Assembly: GCA_964577205.1 (NCBI GenBank)
Contig: CAZNYG010000002.1
Span: forward strand, 5,300-69,299
Origin: CAZNYG01 sp964577205
GTDB taxonomy: Bacteria > Elusimicrobiota > Endomicrobiia > Endomicrobiales > CAIRNS01
Reading direction: 5' to 3'
Length of the DNA stretch: 64,000 bases
The translations under genes were made by a program, and so were the position numbers. The notes beneath the pieces were generated by a model that searched no databases, was not told where the DNA came from, and was given only the letters and a program-made list of their open reading frames with translations. This document shows positions 25,334-33,960 of the stretch, piece after piece. How positions within the stretch are numbered: the first letter of the stretch is position 1; the number at the start of each line of letters is the position of its first letter.

Positions 25334-26278
25334 GTGAATATACGCCAGTGGATCAAGTCGCACAGGATAGCGGTGTTGTACGGCGGGACCTCGTCGGAAA
25401 GGGAGATCTCGCTCGCGTCGGGAAAAGCGGTGCTGAAAGCTCTTGTCGCCGCCGGCGCCGATGCCGTCGGTATCGACGCAGGACGGGACTTGCCGCTTCG
25501 GATCGCGCGGAAAAAGATCGATTTCGCGTATATCGCACTGCACGGGCCTATGGGTGAAGACGGGACGGTACAGGGGCTGCTTGAAGTGATGGGCATTCCC
25601 TATGCCGGGTGCGGTGTGCTCGCCAGCGCCATTTCGATGGACAAGGAACACACAAAGATCGTCTGCGCCCGGGCGGGGCTCCCGACGCCCGCATGGCGGA
25701 CCGTGCGCGCCGGCGAAAAGGTTCCCGCCGGGAAGCTTCCCGTCGTGGTCAAGCCGGCTTCTCAGGGTTCGGCTATCGGCGTTTCCATCGTGCGCCGGCG
25801 CAAAGAGCTCGCGGCGGCGCTAAGTGACGCGTTCCGCCACGATACGCGGGTCCTGGTCGAGGAGTATATTCCCGGCACGGAGATCACGGCCGGCATCCTG
25901 GGCGGCGCGCCCATGCCGGTGATCGAGATCGTTCCCAAAGGCTCATTCTACGATTTTGAATCGAAATATCAGCCCGGACGGTCAACGCATCTCATTCCGC
26001 CGCGCCTGCCGAAAAAGACGGTCGCGGATATTCAGAAACTGGCGCTGGCGGCGTTCCGGGCAATAGGGTGCAGGGCCATGGCGCGTGTCGATATGATCGT
26101 CGACCGCGGCCTGCGTCCGTGGATACTGGAGATCAACACAATCCCGGGCATGACTGAAACCTCACTTTTCCCAGACGCCGCCAAGGCAATGGGGATGGAT
26201 TTCACCGGTCTGGTGCTGAAGATCATCGAGTGTTCGTTGCCGTCGGCGCGGCAGGATGTCCGCCGGGCAAAAAAATGA
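25334..26278 (+). CDS. ddl: D-alanine--D-alanine ligase
   Basis: A 314-residue ATP-grasp enzyme forming D-Ala-D-Ala. Motifs: AVLYGGTSSEREISLASG, ALHGPMGEDGTVQGLLE, VVKPASQGSAIGVS, LVEEYIPGTEITAGI, and the metal-binding end WILEINTIPGMTETSLFP. The start is uncertain: GTG at 25334 has TTTGGAG upstream and leaves 7 bases after the murB stop, while TTG at 25316 would overlap murB. The GTG is preferred. It ends in an ATGA overlap with ftsQ. Confidence 0.94.
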   Translation: MNIRQWIKSHRIAVLYGGTSSEREISLASGKAVLKALVAAGADAVGIDAGRDLPLRIARKKIDFAYIALHGPMGEDGTVQGLLEVMGIPYAGCGVLASAISMDKEHTKIVCARAGLPTPAWRTVRAGEKVPAGKLPVVVKPASQGSAIGVSIVRRRKELAAALSDAFRHDTRVLVEEYIPGTEITAGILGGAPMPVIEIVPKGSFYDFESKYQPGRSTHLIPPRLPKKTVADIQKLALAAFRAIGCRAMARVDMIVDRGLRPWILEINTIPGMTETSLFPDAAKAMGMDFTGLVLKIIECSLPSARQDVRRAKK

Positions 26279-27141
26279 GAAAACCTCAGCGTTCACGCCG
26301 TCCTGCGCCGCGCCGTTCACGGTCAGTGGTGCTGCGTTCAAAGTTCAAACAGGAACGCCGCCACCGCTTCATGAAGGCCGCGCGGTTCCTGGTCGTCTCC
26401 GGAGTCATCATATTCGGATGGTTGTTCGTCTGGCGGACGGCCACCCGTATCCTCTTTCATTCGCCCTTTTTCGCCATAAAGTCTGTCGAGATCAGCGGGA
26501 ACAGGAACGTGACGGCCGCGGAACTGATGGCGTTGGTCCCGTTCCGTCCCGGCGATAATATTCTTACGGCCAGGGTCGCGGGAACGCAGAAGAACCTGCG
26601 CCAGTGCCGCCCGGATATGAAAAGCGTTTCCGTGTCGCGCGGCTGGCGGAAGATCGTAGTTGAAGTCCGGGAACGCGTTCCTGTCGCCTGTGTAATGCAG
26701 AACGGGCAGCGTCGGGGCATCGACCGCGATAATATCCCTTTTCCGCTGGAAGGACCTTTGTACCGCCGGAAGCTTCCCGAGATCACGGGATCGACCGAAG
26801 AGCGGGCCATGATACTCGATTTCATGCGGACCCTTGCCGGTGAAGCCAAAGAATTCTACCCGCGCGTCGTCAGGTACATGCCGGAAGCGGTCAGCGATGT
26901 CGCTCTGATACTTAACGACGGGACCCGCGTGCGCTGGGGCGATACGGATAAGAACAGTATCCGGCCCAAACTTGCCCGCCTGTATCAGGTGTTCGCGGAC
27001 GCGCGAGCCCGTTTCACCGCCGTGGAATACGTCGATCTTTGTTATTTCAGCGAAGGACGGATCCTGGTAAAGCCGGCGGCCGCGGCGGTTCAGAGAGGCC
27101 GGACGGGACAAAAAGCCGAAGCCAGGGGATATGAGATATAA
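26275..27141 (+). CDS. ftsQ: Cell division protein FtsQ
   Basis: A 288-residue bitopic membrane protein of the divisome. A basic cytoplasmic tail (RKPQRSRRPAPRRSRS) is followed by one membrane segment (FLVVSGVIIFGWLFVW), then a periplasmic POTRA domain (FAIKSVEISGNRNVTAAELMAL) and the FtsQ beta domain (VEVRERVPVACVMQNGQ). The tail after residue 270 is rich in Ala and Arg. Position between ddl and ftsA is the conserved one. The ATG overlaps the ddl stop. Confidence 0.9.
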   Translation: MRKPQRSRRPAPRRSRSVVLRSKFKQERRHRFMKAARFLVVSGVIIFGWLFVWRTATRILFHSPFFAIKSVEISGNRNVTAAELMALVPFRPGDNILTARVAGTQKNLRQCRPDMKSVSVSRGWRKIVVEVRERVPVACVMQNGQRRGIDRDNIPFPLEGPLYRRKLPEITGSTEERAMILDFMRTLAGEAKEFYPRVVRYMPEAVSDVALILNDGTRVRWGDTDKNSIRPKLARLYQVFADARARFTAVEYVDLCYFSEGRILVKPAAAAVQRGRTGQKAEARGYEI

Positions 27142-27204
27142 CAGCTGCCCCGCAGGTGTTTAAATACTTTTATTCCGCTTTTGCGGTTAGTGAGGATGCG
27201 CATT

Positions 27205-28446
27205 ATGCCAAAAGACGAGATTCTGGCCGGTCTGGACATTGGAAGCAATCAGGTATGCTGTGTAATAGGGAAACGCTCCGAGGATAACCGCGTTATCGAG
27301 GTCATCAGCGCGGCCAGGCTTCCCTGCCGCGGTATCAAGGGAGGGGTCGTCATCAATCTGCAGGAGACGGCGAGCGCGGTGCAACATGTCGTCGAAAAAG
27401 CGGAGGAAAAAGCGCAGGAGACTATCCGCCAGGTGTATCTCGGGCTCAGGGGCAGCCATATCGAGTCCATGAACGCCCACGGCAAGATCAACATCTCCCG
27501 CACGGACAAGGAGATCACCGCCGAGGACGTCGCCTCCGTCATAGAGACGGCGAAGACCATCCGCTTATCTCCAGACCGCGAGATCCTCCACACCATCCCG
27601 CAGGAATTTTCCCTGAACCATCAGGGAGGCGTGCCCAACCCGGTCGGCATGGAAGGCAATTTCCTTGAAGTCGACGTGCATATCCTGACCGCGTCCTCCA
27701 GCCACATCAACAACATTTACAAGGTCATCGCACAGGCCGGCCTTGAGATCGCCGAGCCGCTGTACGGCTGCCTCGCCGTCGGCGACCTGGTAATCACCCA
27801 GGAGGAAAAAGAGCTCGGGTGCCTGCTGATCGATTTCGGCGGGCTCACTACCGGGCTTGTCGTGTATACCGAAGGCAGCATCCGCTATTCCCGCGAGCTG
27901 CAGATCGGTTCCGATTTCATTACGCGCGACATCTCGCACAGCCTGCGCACGTCGCAGGTCGTCGCTCAGGATATTAAGGAAAAATACGGCATCTCGATGG
28001 CTAGCCTTCTCAAGGACGACAGCACGTTCGAATACATGAGCGTGGATGGACGGACCATCCGGGAGTGCACCCGCAAACAGCTGGTGGAGATCATCCAGCC
28101 CCGGCTCGACCAGATCTTCGTGGCTCTCGAGGACGAGATAAAGAAATCGGGGTTCGCCGAAGCGATCGTCCCCGGCGGCGTCATCGTCACGGGCGGTGGT
28201 TCAAGACTTGAAGGCATTATTCAGGCGGCGGAACAGGCGCTGAGCCCGTCCGCGCGCCTGGGGCTTCCCCAGGACGTGACCGGGCCCGAGGACATCGTGT
28301 CCAACCAGGCATATTCTACGGCGATCGGCCTTCTCAAGGCTGATTCGATCGTGAGCGGCCCCGGCGGGAGCGACAAAACGCGCCCCGCGAAAAGCGGCCC
28401 TTCCCTGATCACCCGGTTTAAAGACTGGGTAAACGACGCATTTTGA
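27205..28446 (+). CDS. ftsA: Cell division protein FtsA
   Basis: A 413-residue actin-fold ATPase that tethers FtsZ to the membrane. ATP-binding motifs: ILAGLDIGSNQVCCVIG (phosphate 1), LLIDFGGLTTGLVVYTEGSI (phosphate 2), and GVIVTGGGSRLEGI (adenosine). The SHS2/1C domain lies about residues 85-165. The C-terminus ends SLITRFKDWVNDAF, an amphipathic helix fitting the membrane-targeting sequence. The ATG at 27205 is chosen because GAGG lies 9 bases upstream; the in-frame ATG at 27196 overlaps that site. Confidence 0.95.
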   Translation: MPKDEILAGLDIGSNQVCCVIGKRSEDNRVIEVISAARLPCRGIKGGVVINLQETASAVQHVVEKAEEKAQETIRQVYLGLRGSHIESMNAHGKINISRTDKEITAEDVASVIETAKTIRLSPDREILHTIPQEFSLNHQGGVPNPVGMEGNFLEVDVHILTASSSHINNIYKVIAQAGLEIAEPLYGCLAVGDLVITQEEKELGCLLIDFGGLTTGLVVYTEGSIRYSRELQIGSDFITRDISHSLRTSQVVAQDIKEKYGISMASLLKDDSTFEYMSVDGRTIRECTRKQLVEIIQPRLDQIFVALEDEIKKSGFAEAIVPGGVIVTGGGSRLEGIIQAAEQALSPSARLGLPQDVTGPEDIVSNQAYSTAIGLLKADSIVSGPGGSDKTRPAKSGPSLITRFKDWVNDAF

Positions 28447-28453
28447 ACGGCAG

Positions 28454-28486
28454 GTAAAAATGTAAAATGAAAAATGAAAAAAGTGG
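28454..28486. repeat. Intergenic word repeat, AAAATGTAAAATG family
   Basis: GTAAAAATG, TAAAATGAAAAATG and AAAAAGTGG words lie between ftsA and ftsZ. No inverted partner is evident in the 100-base gap. Confidence 0.5.
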
Positions 28487-28546
28487 AAAGGCAAAAAGCG
28501 GGACAACGAGATTCTTCTTCCGTCTCACGCTGTTTTTAAGGAACTT

Positions 28547-29635
28547 ATGATACGCATTACCGTACCGAACGACACGACCGAGCATCCGGCAATTTTGAAA
28601 GTGGTGGGCGTGGGCGGCGGCGGATCCAACGCGGTCAACCGGATGATCCAGGCCGGCATCCACGGCGTTGAATTCATTACGATCAACACGGACGTCCAGG
28701 CGCTGAGGCGGTCCACGGCGCCTACCCGCGTCCAGATCGGGGAGCAGATATCCCGCGGCCTTGGCGTGGGCGGCAATCCGACTATAGGCCAACAGGCCGC
28801 CGAAGAGAGTCGGGAGCGCATCACGGAGATGCTGCGCGGCACGGACATGGTCTTCATCACCGCGGGCATGGGCGGAGGCACCGGCACCGGCGCCGCCCCG
28901 GTCGTCGCGGCGATCGCGCGTTCACTGGGAATTCTCACCGTCGGCGTGGTGACCAAGCCTTTCGAGTTCGAGCACCGCATCCGGCTGCTGCAGGCCGAAG
29001 AAGGCATCAAGAACCTTCGCAATTACGTTGACACTCTGATCGTTATCCCGAATGAAAAACTCTTCACGATCGTCGATGACAAGACTCCCATCGAGGATGC
29101 CTTCCGTATCGTGGACGACGTGCTGCGCCAGGCGGTGCAGTCCATCACGGACGTCATCACGACGCCCGGCGAGATCAACGTGGACTTCGCCGACGTGCGC
29201 ACCATCATGCTCGGCTCGGGCGACGCCCTGATGGGCATCGGCGAAAGCTCCGGGCCCGACCGCGCGACCGAGGCGGCGCGCAAGGCCATAAGCAGCCCGC
29301 TTCTCGACGAAATATCGATCGAAGGGGCGAAAGGCGTACTGGTCAACATCACCGGCAACAAGAGCACGTCCATGATGGAAGTGCGCCAAGCCATGAACCT
29401 TATCAAAGACTCTGTCTCTCCAGAGGCCCATGTGTTCTACGGGCAGGTCATCGACCCCAACCTTGACGGCCGCATAAAAATAACCGTTATCGCCACGGGA
29501 TTCCCGGTGCGCCGCCCGTCGCCGAAACCGGCCTCGCGGCCCGTCGAGACCGAACGCCCGGACGCGGCAGCCTCCGAAACCATCGATTTTCTCCGCCCCG
29601 CCTACACTTACTGGCGTCCCAGAAAGCTGAAGTAG
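28547..29635 (+). CDS. ftsZ: Cell division GTPase FtsZ
   Basis: A 362-residue tubulin homologue forming the Z ring. The nucleotide loop begins VVGVGGGGSNAVNRM, and the GTP signature GGGTGTGAAP is at about residues 109-118. The T7 synergy loop is present (QSITDVITTPGEINVDFADV). The linker is short. The C-terminal end IDFLRPAYTYWRPRKLK partly matches the usual FtsA-binding peptide (I/DxPxFL) in IDFLR but carries an extra aromatic, basic tail. AAGGAACTT precedes the ATG. It follows ftsA and ends in TAG. Confidence 0.97.
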   Translation: MIRITVPNDTTEHPAILKVVGVGGGGSNAVNRMIQAGIHGVEFITINTDVQALRRSTAPTRVQIGEQISRGLGVGGNPTIGQQAAEESRERITEMLRGTDMVFITAGMGGGTGTGAAPVVAAIARSLGILTVGVVTKPFEFEHRIRLLQAEEGIKNLRNYVDTLIVIPNEKLFTIVDDKTPIEDAFRIVDDVLRQAVQSITDVITTPGEINVDFADVRTIMLGSGDALMGIGESSGPDRATEAARKAISSPLLDEISIEGAKGVLVNITGNKSTSMMEVRQAMNLIKDSVSPEAHVFYGQVIDPNLDGRIKITVIATGFPVRRPSPKPASRPVETERPDAAASETIDFLRPAYTYWRPRKLK

Positions 29636-29650
29636 GAGGAACTTTTTCAA

Positions 29651-30748
29651 ATGGAACTCACCACTCTTCTGAAGGAAATGGCCGCCCGCGGCACGTCCGA
29701 CCTGCACATCAGGGCGGACCATCCAGCGGTTCTGCGCGTAGACGGCCAGATCTTCGTCATAGGCGAACGTCTCAGCGCGCTGGAAACGGAAGCCCTGGCG
29801 AACACGCTCATGAACGATGAGCAGAAGAGCCGTTTTCAGCGGCGGCACGAGGTCGATCTGGCCCATTCGTTCCCGGGATTCGGGCGGTTCCGCGTCAATG
29901 TGTTCCAGCAGCGGGGAATGATCAATCTGGCCATGCGCGTCGTTCCCGTAACGATACCCACGTTCGCCGATCTGAAACTGCCGGGCGTTATCGGGACGAT
30001 CGCCGACAACCAGCGCGGCCTGGTACTGGTCACCGGGACCACCGGATGCGGCAAGTCCCACACGCTTGCCGCGATGATCGGGCACATCAACGGCACGCGC
30101 GCCGAGAATATCATAACCATTGAAGACCCCATCGAATTCATCCACGAGGATAAAAGATCGATCATCAGCCAGAGGGAACTGGGGTTCGACACGCTGACGT
30201 ATATCGACGCGCTCCGGAACGTCGTGCGCCAGGACCCGGATGTGATCCTGATCGGTGAGATGCGCGATCAGGAGACCATGGCGGCGGCGATTACCGCCGC
30301 GCAGACGGGCCATCTTGTCCTTTCGACGATACATACCGTAGACGCGACGCAGAGCATCAACCGCATCATCGACCTTTTCCCGCCTCATCAGCAGAACCAG
30401 ATACGGCTGCTGCTCGCAGACACGCTGAAAGCGGTCATTTCTCAGCGCCTGCTCCCGGCCGCTTCGGGAAAAGGCCGGGTGCCCGCGGTCGAGGTCATGG
30501 TGGTGACCCCTCTCATCAAGAAGCTGATCGAAGAGAACGATCTCAGCGAGGTCGTCAACATGATGAAGCAGGGCCAGTATTACGGCATGCAGACTTTCAA
30601 CCAGGCCCTGATAAATCTCTACCAGAGCGGCGGGATCAAACTTGAGGACGCGCTGAGCGCGGCATCGAATCCCGAAGAGCTCATGTTGTCGGTCCGCGGC
30701 GTCCAGAGCAGTTCCGAAGACGCGAACAACAGCTTTTTCGAGAAGTGA
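29651..30748 (+). CDS. pilT: Twitching motility ATPase PilT
   Basis: A 365-residue secretion-type ATPase that powers retraction of type IV pili. The N-terminal PAS-like domain starts LLKEMAARGTSDLHI. The Walker A motif TGTTGCGKSHTLAAM (K135) matches GxxxxGKS but has Cys and His where PilT usually has Ser and Thr. The Asp box, Walker B (DPDVILIGEMRDQETM) and His box (GHLVLSTIHTVDA) are intact. The C-terminal AIRNLIRE-like signal of classical PilT is not obvious. It lies 15 bases after ftsZ, an unusual neighbour, and overlaps pgeF by GTGA. No pilin or pilB genes appear nearby. Confidence 0.9.
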   Translation: MELTTLLKEMAARGTSDLHIRADHPAVLRVDGQIFVIGERLSALETEALANTLMNDEQKSRFQRRHEVDLAHSFPGFGRFRVNVFQQRGMINLAMRVVPVTIPTFADLKLPGVIGTIADNQRGLVLVTGTTGCGKSHTLAAMIGHINGTRAENIITIEDPIEFIHEDKRSIISQRELGFDTLTYIDALRNVVRQDPDVILIGEMRDQETMAAAITAAQTGHLVLSTIHTVDATQSINRIIDLFPPHQQNQIRLLLADTLKAVISQRLLPAASGKGRVPAVEVMVVTPLIKKLIEENDLSEVVNMMKQGQYYGMQTFNQALINLYQSGGIKLEDALSAASNPEELMLSVRGVQSSSEDANNSFFEK

Positions 30749-31461
30749 CCGTGTGGCTGCGGGAGCCGGATGATACAGCGTTCACATTGGCCGGATGGCC
30801 GGTACTGGCTTTGGCCACCACCCGCGCGGCGGGTGATATGCGCGACGAGGCGCGACGAGGCGTTTTTTGCCGGTCCCGCGGTATTCCTCCGGAAAGGATC
30901 GTCCGTTGCCGGCAGGTGCACGGCGCCACGGTCGTCCCCGTGACGTCAAAGCACGCAGGGCGCGAGATCCCGGATTCAGACGGCCTGATAACCGGTGAAA
31001 AGGGGCTGGCGCTGGCGATCTTTACCGCGGACTGCGTCCCGGTCGTTCTTTGCGATACAAAAGGCTCGGCTTTGGCCGTCGTGCACGGAGGCTGGCGGGG
31101 GCTCGCCGCGGGCATTGTCCCCGTCGCGGTGCGTCTCTTTAAAGAATATTTCTGCATCGCGCCTTCTGACCTGCGCGCGGCAGCGGGGCCCCACATACAG
31201 AAATGCTGTTATCCCGTGGGTGACGCGGTGAGAAAGGCCTTCGATCTCGGAAACGCGGAAACGCATTGCGACCTGGCCTCCGTACTCGACCGGCAACTGG
31301 CGCTCTGCGGCGTTCCTCCAGCGGAGCGTTCGGGGGAATGTACAGGGCACCGTAAAGACCTTTTTTTCTCGTACCGCGGGGACGCGACCCCGCGCAGGAT
31401 GATGACGATAGCAGGGCTGAAAGGCGTTCATGAGTTCATGAGTTCACGGGTTCATGGGTGA
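30745..31461 (+). CDS. pgeF: Peptidoglycan editing factor PgeF (YfiH / DUF152 family)
   Basis: A 238-residue CNF1/YfiH-fold protein. Family metal residues are His in RCRQVHGATVVP, Cys in FTADCVPVVLCD and His in AVVHGGWRGLAAGI. In E. coli it removes mis-incorporated L-Ser from muropeptides; relatives were earlier called polyphenol oxidases. Start is GTG at 30745, overlapping the pilT stop as GTGA. The C-terminal residues GVHEFMSSRVHG and the stop are encoded by a GTTCATGAGTTCATG word repeat (31421-31463), so the original end seems overwritten. Association with the division cluster is common in bacteria. Confidence 0.88.
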   Translation: MTVWLREPDDTAFTLAGWPVLALATTRAAGDMRDEARRGVFCRSRGIPPERIVRCRQVHGATVVPVTSKHAGREIPDSDGLITGEKGLALAIFTADCVPVVLCDTKGSALAVVHGGWRGLAAGIVPVAVRLFKEYFCIAPSDLRAAAGPHIQKCCYPVGDAVRKAFDLGNAETHCDLASVLDRQLALCGVPPAERSGECTGHRKDLFFSYRGDATPRRMMTIAGLKGVHEFMSSRVHG

Positions 31462-31463
31462 AC
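31421..31463. repeat. GTTCATGAG word repeat over the pgeF 3' end
   Basis: It begins AAGGCGTTCA, exactly as the element at 41821, continues with four GTTCATG/GTTCACG words and reaches past the pgeF TGA. Confidence 0.6.
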
Positions 31464-31497
31464 ACATTGAAAGGCATAACAGCATTACGGAGAATCC

Positions 31498-32562
31498 ATG
31501 AAACTCGAAGAGTTGCGGAAAAAGATCGATTCCACCGATGGCCGGATCCTCAAGCTCCTGAACGAACGGGCGTCATTGGCGCGCCGTATCGGGGCGCTCA
31601 AGCAGAAAGCCGGAAAGGATTTTTACATTCCGCACCGCGAGAAGAAGATCATCGCGGGACTTCTTGCCCGGAACTGCGGCCCGCTCTCTTCTGAGTCGGT
31701 CGAATCCATATATCGCGAGATCATGAACGCCTGCCGTTCGCTCGAGTCGCGGCTCACCGTGACGTATTTCGGGCCGGAGGCGACCTTCACCCACCAGGCC
31801 GCGCTGAAGAACTTCGGAACTGCAGCCGTGTATGTGCCGGCCACTTCCATCGCCGACGTCTTTACGGAAGTTGCGAAGAAACGGGCCGATTACGGCGTCG
31901 TGCCGATCGAGAATTCAACGGAAGGCGTGGTCAACCATACCCTGGACATGTTCATGGATTCCGACCTGCAGATATGTTCCGAGATCAGCATGCCGATAGA
32001 GCAGTGCCTGCTGTCCCTGTCGGGAGACATTAAGCGCGTAAAGAAGGCCTATTCGCATCCCCAGGCGCTGGTACAGTGCAGGAACTGGCTTAAGGAACAT
32101 CTGCCGGGCATCCCGGTGGTCGAGACTTCTTCCACGTCGGCCGCGGCCCGCCGCGCGGTCCGCGAAAAAGACAGCGCTGCGGTCTCCTCCTACGCGGCGG
32201 CGCAGTTGTATAAACTTGAAGTGATCTCCCGGGGTATCGAAGACAACCCTGAGAACTTTACGCGTTTCCTGGTCATCGGCCGTTGCCCCGCCGATTATTC
32301 GGGGCATGACAAAACTTCCATCATGTTCGCGATCAAACACAAGGTCGGGGCGTTGTACGAGATGCTGTCGACGTTCAAGAAACACGGCATCAACATGACC
32401 AGGATCGAATCCCGGCCGTCGCGCAAGCAGGCGTGGGAATACCTTTTCTTCGTCGATATTCTGGGCCACGTTTCAGAGAAACACGTGCAGACGGCCCTGA
32501 AAGGCCTCGCCGCCCACTGTTCATCTTTCAAGGTGCTGGGATCGTATCCGAAGGCCGATTGA
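31498..32562 (+). CDS. pheA: Bifunctional chorismate mutase / prephenate dehydratase (P-protein)
   Basis: A 354-residue P-protein of phenylalanine synthesis. AroQ chorismate mutase occupies residues 1-85 (LRKKIDSTDGRILKLLNERASLARRIG). Prephenate dehydratase spans about 88-270 (FGPEATFTHQAAL, GVVPIENSTEGVVNHTLDM, and the TRF motif in NFTRFLVIG). A C-terminal ACT domain (about 275-350, including MTRIESRPSR) is the usual site of feedback inhibition by phenylalanine. It heads the pheA-hisC-aroF-tyrA-aroA run. Start has GGAGAATCC close upstream. Confidence 0.96.
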   Translation: MKLEELRKKIDSTDGRILKLLNERASLARRIGALKQKAGKDFYIPHREKKIIAGLLARNCGPLSSESVESIYREIMNACRSLESRLTVTYFGPEATFTHQAALKNFGTAAVYVPATSIADVFTEVAKKRADYGVVPIENSTEGVVNHTLDMFMDSDLQICSEISMPIEQCLLSLSGDIKRVKKAYSHPQALVQCRNWLKEHLPGIPVVETSSTSAAARRAVREKDSAAVSSYAAAQLYKLEVISRGIEDNPENFTRFLVIGRCPADYSGHDKTSIMFAIKHKVGALYEMLSTFKKHGINMTRIESRPSRKQAWEYLFFVDILGHVSEKHVQTALKGLAAHCSSFKVLGSYPKAD

Positions 32563-32588
32563 TAGAGACAAGCGAGCGGGCACATGTC

Positions 32589-32702
32589 TATTGCAAATCG
32601 CAAAATGCAAATTTAAAATTTGAAATATCACCTTTGACGCCATGGAACACTCGATAACAGCTAAGGTACCGTGCGTAAGACCACTTAGTAAGTGAGTAGG
32701 AA
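32589..32702. repeat. Word repeats upstream of hisC (left arm)
   Basis: ATCGCAAAATGCAAATTT (32597-32614) followed by ATTTGAAAT (32618-32626), and an AGTAAGTGAGTAGG word at 32689-32702. The 18-mer reappears perfectly inverted downstream of hisC at 33892-33909. Confidence 0.65.
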
Positions 32703-32722
32703 CGTCGCATTAATAACGGGAT

Positions 32723-33868
32723 ATGGCAATGAAAAAGAACAATAAGCGGTTCGCGATCGAAAGATTCATACGGCCGGCGTGTGCGGGATTTCAGCCTTAC
32801 GTGGCGGGCAAGCCGGTGGAAACGATAAAGAGGGAGCTGGGGCTCAAACGGGTTATCAAACTCGCATCCAACGAGAACCCGCTGGGGCCTTCCGTCAGGG
32901 CGTTGGCGGCGGTAAAGAAAGCCCTTGAGGGATTGTACTTCTATCCCGATGCCAATTCATACCTGCTGCGCCATGCCATCGCGTCAAAATTTGCCCTGCT
33001 GGCGGAGAACATCATGCTTGGCGCCGGATCGGACGAGCTGATCGCCCTTATCGGTATGGCATTTCTCGAGCCGGACGACGAGGTGGTCGTCTCGGAGCAC
33101 GCTTTCGTGCGTTACCAGATGGCGGGCCGGCTGATGGGCGCCCGCTGCGTGGCGGTCCCGATGAAAGGATTTACACACGACCTTGACGCGATGGCCGCGG
33201 CGGTCACTTCCCGCACCAAGATCGTTTTCATCGCAAACCCGAACAACCCGACCGGGACGTACGTCACTGCCGCGGAGTTGGGACGGTTCCTGAAAACCCT
33301 GCGCGCGCGAAAGGGCATCACGCCCCCTCTGGTCGTTATGGATGAGGCGTACTACGAATATGCCGTTACCCGCCGTGATTATCCCCGTTCGCTGTCTTTT
33401 TTGCCGGAATATCCGGGACTGATCATCCTGCGCACGTTCTCCAAGGTCCATGCCCTTGCCGGGCTGCGCGCGGGATACGGGTTCGCTTCGCGCGAAGTCG
33501 TGGATTATATCGACCGGATCCGCCCGCCGTTCAACATCAACTCGCTGGCGCAGGCCGCGGCCATCGCGAGCCTTGGCGACAGGGAGCACGTTAAAAAAGG
33601 CGTCGCCCTGGCGGAAGAGGGGAAACGGCTGGTCGGGTCGGAACTGTCGAAAATGGGGATACCGTACGTGCCGTCGGCTGCAAATTTCCTTCTCATAGAT
33701 GTCAGCCCGCGGTCGGGCATGGACGTGTTCAAGGAACTGCTCCGCAAAGGCGTTATTGTCCGGCCTATGGGGGAATATGACTACCCGCGCCACGTGCGGG
33801 TAACTATAGGCCTTCCCCAGGAAAATCAATTATTCATCCGCAGTCTGAAACAGATAGTGAGCAAGTGA
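32723..33868 (+). CDS. hisC: HisC-type aminotransferase (histidinol-phosphate or aromatic amino acid)
   Basis: A 381-residue fold-type I PLP aminotransferase of the HisC family. Key segments: KLASNENPLGPS, GAGSDELIALIGMAF, FIANPNNPTGTY, VVMDEAYYEYA, and the PLP-binding Lys K241 in RTFSKVHALAGLRAGYG. It sits between pheA and aroF, so its job here is probably transamination of phenylpyruvate and hydroxyphenylpyruvate or prephenate, rather than (or in addition to) histidine synthesis. No other his gene is in the window. The gene is bracketed by inverted word repeats (left 32597-32614, right 33892-33909), which could reflect insertion as a unit. Confidence 0.92.
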   Translation: MAMKKNNKRFAIERFIRPACAGFQPYVAGKPVETIKRELGLKRVIKLASNENPLGPSVRALAAVKKALEGLYFYPDANSYLLRHAIASKFALLAENIMLGAGSDELIALIGMAFLEPDDEVVVSEHAFVRYQMAGRLMGARCVAVPMKGFTHDLDAMAAAVTSRTKIVFIANPNNPTGTYVTAAELGRFLKTLRARKGITPPLVVMDEAYYEYAVTRRDYPRSLSFLPEYPGLIILRTFSKVHALAGLRAGYGFASREVVDYIDRIRPPFNINSLAQAAAIASLGDREHVKKGVALAEEGKRLVGSELSKMGIPYVPSAANFLLIDVSPRSGMDVFKELLRKGVIVRPMGEYDYPRHVRVTIGLPQENQLFIRSLKQIVSK

Positions 33869-33871
33869 ACG

Positions 33872-33930
33872 GCATTTCAAATTGCGATTTGAAATTTGCA
33901 TTTTGCGATGCGACAGGTTTTACTCACTGA
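33872..33930. repeat. Word repeats downstream of hisC (right arm)
   Basis: ATTTCAAAT (33874-33882) and AAATTTGCATTTTGCGAT (33892-33909) are the inverted counterpart of the left arm. A TTTACTCACTGACG word at about 33918-33931 mirrors the AGTGAGTA word on the left. Confidence 0.65.
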
Positions 33931-33960
33931 CGTCGTTATTTATTACAAGGAGCTGTCGCC

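Noticed and set aside
28922..30388. 488-codon open frame on the minus strand opposite ftsZ and pilT
   Set aside because: It mirrors two highly conserved genes and has no family features; GC-rich codons of the real genes keep the opposite strand open.
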